A DNA stretch of 64,000 bases, from positions 309,411 to 373,410 of the forward strand of contig NZ_JAZIBG010000020.1 in the NCBI RefSeq assembly GCF_036621135.1, read 5' to 3'. Source of the stretch: Aquincola agrisoli (GTDB lineage Bacteria > Pseudomonadota > Gammaproteobacteria > Burkholderiales > Burkholderiaceae_C). Under the pieces are notes generated by a model. The model saw nothing but the letters and a program-made list of their open reading frames with translations. It was not told where the DNA came from and did not search any database. The position numbers were made by a program, and so were the translations under genes. How positions within the stretch are numbered: the first letter of the stretch is position 1; the number at the start of each line of letters is the position of its first letter. Of this stretch, positions 60,489 through 64,000 are shown in pieces.

Positions 60489-60607
60489 GTAACCATAGCG
60501 GCCGGCGCCTGCGGCCGGCGAGCGCGATGTGGTGGGGCGACGTGGGAGGGCGACGCCATGAGCGACACTCCCGGCTGCGTTTCTCACCGCTGGCGTGCGC
60601 CGTTTCC

Positions 60608-61153
60608 ATGTCCCTGAACCTGTCTGATCTGGCGCGCCTGTGGCGGCCCGTCGTCGCGATGATGCTCGTCATCGTCGCTTCCAACTTCCTCGTCCAATAC
60701 CCGATCAACGAATGGCTCACCTGGGGCGCGTTCACCTTCCCGGTGGCCTACCTGGTGACCGACCTGACCAACCGTGCGGTGGGGCCGCAGGCCGCGCGTC
60801 GCGTCGCGTGGATGGGCTTCGCCATCGCCGTCCTGGTCTCGCTGCTGCTGGCGCCTTGGCGCATCGCCGTGGCGTCCGGCGTGGCGTTCATCGTGTCGCA
60901 GCTCCTCGACGTGGCGGTGTTCAACCGCTGGCGGGCGCAGTCGTGGTGGAAAGCCCCCTTTGTCGGGTCTTCGGTGGCGTCGGTGATCGATACGCTGCTG
61001 TTCTTTTCGTTGGCGTTCGCGGGCACCGAGCTCGACTGGGCCGCTTTGGCGGCGGGCGATCTGGGCGTCAAGTGGCTGATGGCCGTGCTGCTGCTCCTGC
61101 CCTACAAGGCAATGCTGCCGAGGCTGCATCGTTGGGTACCGGCGGCGCGCTGA
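60608..61153 (+). CDS. VUT-family transporter (YhhQ-like, queuosine-precursor uptake candidate)
   Basis: A 181-aa inner-membrane protein with about five spans. It includes PVAYLVTDLTNRAVGPQAARRV and SGVAFIVSQLLDVAVFNRWR, signatures of the VUT/YhhQ (PF02592) family, whose members import queuosine precursors. It is shorter than typical YhhQ (about 220 aa), mainly at the N-terminus; start MSLNLSDLARLWRP at 60608. The 119-nt gap before it shows a GGCCGGC-type hairpin but no preQ1 riboswitch recognised. Partner Q-salvage genes are not in the window. Confidence 0.85.
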   Translation: MSLNLSDLARLWRPVVAMMLVIVASNFLVQYPINEWLTWGAFTFPVAYLVTDLTNRAVGPQAARRVAWMGFAIAVLVSLLLAPWRIAVASGVAFIVSQLLDVAVFNRWRAQSWWKAPFVGSSVASVIDTLLFFSLAFAGTELDWAALAAGDLGVKWLMAVLLLLPYKAMLPRLHRWVPAAR

Positions 61154-61250
61154 GTTGCTGCCGCTGATGCGTGATCGCGACATCCCCCCGCTCGGGCGAT
61201 GCGGCCCCCCGGGTTGGGCGCCAAGAATGATTGCAAAGGAGCGCTCCACC

Positions 61251-61490
61251 ATGAATCCCCCGACCTGCACCCTGATCCGTGTCTCCCTCAAGAGCAACGG
61301 TGCCGGCGTGCGTGACGTCGAGGTGATCGAGGAGCCGCCGGTCTTCCATGCCTGCCGCAGCACCCAGCGCCTGCTCCGCCCGTATGCCAGCCCCGAGGGC
61401 GCCGCCTGGTTCGAGAGCCTGATGGCCGAGTTCGACAGCGGTTCGGCCGTGCCCGCCCGCGGCGGCAAGGCGCGCTCGACGCCGTCCTGA
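61251..61490 (+). CDS. Small protein of unknown function, 79 aa
   Basis: Starts at ATG 61251 after AAAGGAGCGCTCCACC, an excellent ribosome site; an upstream ATG at 61227 has none. The protein begins MNPPTCTLIRVSLKS and contains two Cys (residues 6 and about 35) and a helical segment GAAWFESLMAEF. No family recognised. It is 97 nt after the VUT gene and 57 nt before the MFS gene on the same strand. Confidence 0.75.
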   Translation: MNPPTCTLIRVSLKSNGAGVRDVEVIEEPPVFHACRSTQRLLRPYASPEGAAWFESLMAEFDSGSAVPARGGKARSTPS

Positions 61491-61547
61491 CGCATCGGGC
61501 CCCGTCTGCCTCGATGCTAGTCTCCGCCCTCCACGGCGGGAGGCGAT

Positions 61548-62855
61548 TTGGGCTGGTTTCCACAAGAGGCGCTCAACGAGGGCGTTCGCAAGCGAGAGGT
61601 GTTCGGGTGGGCGATGTACGACTTCGCCAACTCCGGCTACACGACGGTGGTGCTGACCGCCGTGTTCAACGCGTACTTCGTCGGCGTGGTCGCACGGGGC
61701 GCTTCCTGGGCCACGCTGGCCTGGACGCTGTGCATCGCGGTGTCCAGCGCGATCACCATGGTCACCGTGCCGGCACTGGGTGCCCATGCGGATCTTCGCG
61801 CGGCGAAGAAGCGGGTGCTCGGCTGGACCACGGCAGGCTGCGTCGCGGCCACGCTCGCGCTGGCCTGGTGCGGCGAGGGTGACGTGGCGCTGGCGGCCGT
61901 GGCCGTGGTGGTGTCCAACGTGTTCTATTCGTACGGCGAGGCCTTGAACGCGGCCTTCCTGCCCGAGCTGGCGCGGCGGGAGGCGATCGGCCGCGTGTCG
62001 GGCTGGGGCTGGAGCTTCGGCTACTTCGGCGGCATGCTGTCCCTGGGGCTGTCATTGGGCTATGTGCTGTGGGCGCAGCAGCAGGGGCAGCCTGCGACGC
62101 AGTTCGTGCCGGTGACGATGCTCATCACCGCGGCCGTGTATGCCGTGGCCTCGCTGGCGACCTTCGCGCTGCTGAAGGAGCGGGCTCTCGCTTGCGCAGC
62201 GCCGGCAGGCGCCAGCCCGCCGGCGGGCGGCGTGCGCGCGGCCCTGTCCCGCCTGTTGCAGACCGGCCGCGACGCGCGCCGCTACCGCGACTTCGCATGG
62301 CTTCTGGCCTGCGGAACGGCCTACCAGGCCGGCATCGCGGTGGTGATCGCGCTGGCAGCCGTCTACGCCGAGCAGGCGCTTGGCTTCGAGCAGACGCAGA
62401 CGATGGCCCTGGTCTTCGCCGTCAACATCGCATCCGCGGCGGGTGCGTTCCTCTTCGGCTACTGGCAGGACAAGGCGGGCCACAAGCTGGCTCTGTCCAC
62501 GACCTTGGTGGGATGGATCGCGATGACGCTGATGGCGTTCGTGGCGACAACGCCGGGCCTCTTCTGGGCAGCCGCCGTGCTGGCAGGGTTGTGCATGGGG
62601 TCGAGCCAGTCCGCCGGCCGCGCGTTGACGGGGCTGCTGGCGCCCGCGGAGCGGCTGGCCGAGTTCTTCGGGCTCTGGACCTTCGCCACCCGGCTGGCGG
62701 CGATCATCGGGCCCTTGACCTACGGCCTGGTGACCTGGCTCACCGCCGGCAACCACCGGCTCGCCATCCTGTCGACGGCGGTGTTCTTCATCGCGGGGCT
62801 GGTGTTGCTGCGGCCGGTAGACCTGCAGCGCGGCATGCGCGCCGCCCGGCATTAG
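61548..62855 (+). CDS. MFS transporter, UMF1/Atg22-like
   Basis: A 435-aa permease with about twelve membrane spans. The opening REVFGWAMYDFANSGYTTVVLTAVFNAYFV and the later GWGWSFGYFGGMLSLGLSL and FGYWQDKAGHK are typical of the UMF1 family, related to yeast Atg22, thought to export small solutes. The predicted start is TTG at 61548 after CGGGAGGCGA; no ATG occurs before the first conserved segment, so TTG is favoured. It is convergent with murI, with a 21-nt gap. Substrate unknown. Confidence 0.92.
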   Translation: MGWFPQEALNEGVRKREVFGWAMYDFANSGYTTVVLTAVFNAYFVGVVARGASWATLAWTLCIAVSSAITMVTVPALGAHADLRAAKKRVLGWTTAGCVAATLALAWCGEGDVALAAVAVVVSNVFYSYGEALNAAFLPELARREAIGRVSGWGWSFGYFGGMLSLGLSLGYVLWAQQQGQPATQFVPVTMLITAAVYAVASLATFALLKERALACAAPAGASPPAGGVRAALSRLLQTGRDARRYRDFAWLLACGTAYQAGIAVVIALAAVYAEQALGFEQTQTMALVFAVNIASAAGAFLFGYWQDKAGHKLALSTTLVGWIAMTLMAFVATTPGLFWAAAVLAGLCMGSSQSAGRALTGLLAPAERLAEFFGLWTFATRLAAIIGPLTYGLVTWLTAGNHRLAILSTAVFFIAGLVLLRPVDLQRGMRAARH

Positions 62856-62876
62856 CGCCACCCGGCCGCAGCGCGT

Positions 62877-63695
62877 TCAGACGGGTGCGACCTGGGCGGC
62901 GATGCGCAGGCCCATCCAGCGCTGCGCCAGTTCCTCGAGCCGGGACGGGTCGCCGGTGCTCCACAGCTCGACACTGCCGGCGGCGGTGCCGGGTGCGCCC
63001 GGCGGCAAGGCCTGCGCCAGTGCGAGCGTTCGTCGGGCCACGGCCTGCGCCGTGTCCACCAGCGCCACCTGCGGCCCCATCTCGGCGCGGATGTGGTGCG
63101 CCACCAGCGGATAGTGCGTGCAGCCCAGGACGACGGCATCGCAGCCGGCCTCGCGCAGCGGGGCACAGTGCTCCGCGACGCACGCCTTCACGGCAGGGCT
63201 GTCCAGCGGGTGTTGTTCGATGGCCTGCGCCAGGCCGCTGCAGGCCTGGAGATGAAACGCCACCGGGCCGTGGGCGCCCTGCGCCAGCCGCTGCAGCAGG
63301 GCGCGGAAGCGATCGCTCTGCAGCGTTGCGCGCGTGGCCATCACACCCACCTGGCCGTTGCGCGTGAGGGCCAACGCGGGCTTGACGCCCGGCTCGATGC
63401 CGACCACCGGCCAGTCGGGCATGCCTGCGCGCAGCGCCTGCACGGCGGCGGCGGTCGCGGTGTTGCAGGCGATGACGAGCATCTGTGCCCCTCGCGCCCG
63501 CAGGAACGCGGCGATGCGGTGGGTGCGTTCCCCGATGAAGCCAGCGCTGCGCTCGCCGTAGGGCGCATGGGCGGTGTCCGCCACGTACAGGAGGGCTGCG
63601 GCAGGCGCCGCCTCGCGCAGGGCATGGAGCACCGACAAGCCACCCACCCCTGAATCGAAGACGCCGATGCGGACCGGCCTGGGCGTGGGGACCAT
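62877..63695 (-). CDS. murI: Glutamate racemase MurI
   Basis: A 272-aa cytoplasmic enzyme converting L- to D-glutamate for peptidoglycan. The catalytic cysteines are C77 in IACNTA and C192 in GCTHYPL; the N-terminal IGVFDSGVGGLSVL carries the conserved Asp and Ser (14-15). Start MVPTPRPVRIGVFD at 63693-63695; the longer frame passes through the etf promoter region. The gene is single, convergent with the MFS gene and divergent from etfB. Length is normal. Confidence 0.96.
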   Translation of the reverse strand: MVPTPRPVRIGVFDSGVGGLSVLHALREAAPAAALLYVADTAHAPYGERSAGFIGERTHRIAAFLRARGAQMLVIACNTATAAAVQALRAGMPDWPVVGIEPGVKPALALTRNGQVGVMATRATLQSDRFRALLQRLAQGAHGPVAFHLQACSGLAQAIEQHPLDSPAVKACVAEHCAPLREAGCDAVVLGCTHYPLVAHHIRAEMGPQVALVDTAQAVARRTLALAQALPPGAPGTAAGSVELWSTGDPSRLEELAQRWMGLRIAAQVAPV

Positions 63696-63775
63696 GCAAG
63701 CGAACTGCGGAGGGAGGGGGCCGGCAGTGTAGGGGCCTGCGGGGCAGGCGGCCGGAATGCGCCAACTTTGGCCGT

Positions 63776-63798
63776 TAGAATCGAACGACCGTTCGTTT
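63776..63798 (+). promoter_or_regulatory. Promoter -10 and TetR-type operator upstream of etfB
   Basis: TAGAAT (63776-63781) is a plausible -10, directly followed by the inverted repeat CGAACG-AC-CGTTCG (63782-63795), so a bound regulator would cover the start site. Such repeats are typical of TetR-family sites in fatty-acid and amino-acid catabolism (inference). No clear -35 is visible. It lies about 87 nt before the etfB ATG. Confidence 0.55.
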
Positions 63799-63882
63799 CC
63801 GGGGGTGCGTAGTTCACGCAGGCCGCTGGAACCGGGGTCGGCAACGAGACGAGATTCATTTGCATCCGAGGAGCACAAGCGC

Positions 63883-64000
63883 ATGAAGATCCTGGTCCCG
63901 GTGAAGCGGGTGGTGGACTACAACGTGAAGGTGAGGGTGAAGGGCGACGGCACGGGGGTGGACATTGCCAACGTGAAGATGTCGATGAACCCGTTCGACG
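63883..64000 (+). CDS. etfB: Electron transfer flavoprotein beta subunit EtfB, 5' part
   Basis: The first 39 residues (start MKILVPVKRVVDYNVKVRV, then VDIANVKMSMNPFD) match EtfB of Burkholderiales; the gene continues past the window. EtfB with EtfA carries electrons from acyl-CoA and other dehydrogenases to ETF-quinone oxidoreductase. A strong GAGGAG site (63868-63873) precedes the ATG at 63883. etfA presumably follows outside. Confidence 0.95.
   Translation, partial: MKILVPVKRVVDYNVKVRVKGDGTGVDIANVKMSMNPFD

Noticed and set aside
60489..60607. preQ1 riboswitch before the VUT gene
   Set aside because: No recognisable preQ1 aptamer core was seen; only a GC-rich hairpin is present.

Overview
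This window is high-GC chromosomal DNA from a betaproteobacterium, most likely Burkholderiales near the Leptothrix/Rubrivivax/Roseateles (Sphaerotilaceae-type) group. The basis is overall coding style, the start of EtfB, the VUT and UMF1-type transporters, and an interspersed palindromic intergenic repeat at 14412-14538. No transposase, integrase, rRNA or CRISPR array was seen.

Region A (1-11662, all minus strand) is a glycan-use operon. A near-consensus promoter with a perfect 16-bp LacI-type palindrome just past its -10 box precedes a GH1 beta-glucosidase, a LacI regulator, a TonB-dependent receptor, a Tat-exported GH144-like glucanase, an ABC sugar importer (binding lipoprotein and two permeases) and a discoidin-type protein that runs off the left edge. 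The last five genes overlap by 4 nt at each junction. The set is consistent with use of a beta-glucan, possibly a beta-1,2-glucan.

Region B (11775-45233, nearly all minus strand) is a type VI secretion system. One block carries tssA, B, C, two hcp genes, tagJ, tssE, F, G and clpV, then a Fic-like gene, a TPR-methyltransferase gene, vgrG, a GH-E-type nuclease effector with TPR-like partners, two unknown genes, tagH (FHA), pppA and a DUF4280 PAAR-like gene. A second block carries tssK, tssL, tssM, tagF and a ppkA-like kinase, with an ompA-like gene divergent from tssK. No tssJ was found. The kinase, phosphatase, FHA protein and a TssL N-terminal Thr motif together suggest threonine-phosphorylation control. 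The same short motif occurs twice in the kinase.

Region C (45477-57357, plus strand) is a two-partner secretion operon. It encodes an FhaC/ShlB-like transporter, a 2880-residue repeat-rich exoprotein with a C-terminal cysteine pair, and a translationally coupled, signal-peptide-bearing caspase-like protein. This is the most unusual assembly in the window.

Region D (57410-64000) is ordinary chromosome: tRNA-Leu(UAA), a lipoprotein with DUF7151-like and BNR-like repeats, DoxX, two small unknown proteins, a VUT-family transporter, a UMF1-type MFS permease, glutamate racemase and the start of etfB behind an inverted-repeat operator.
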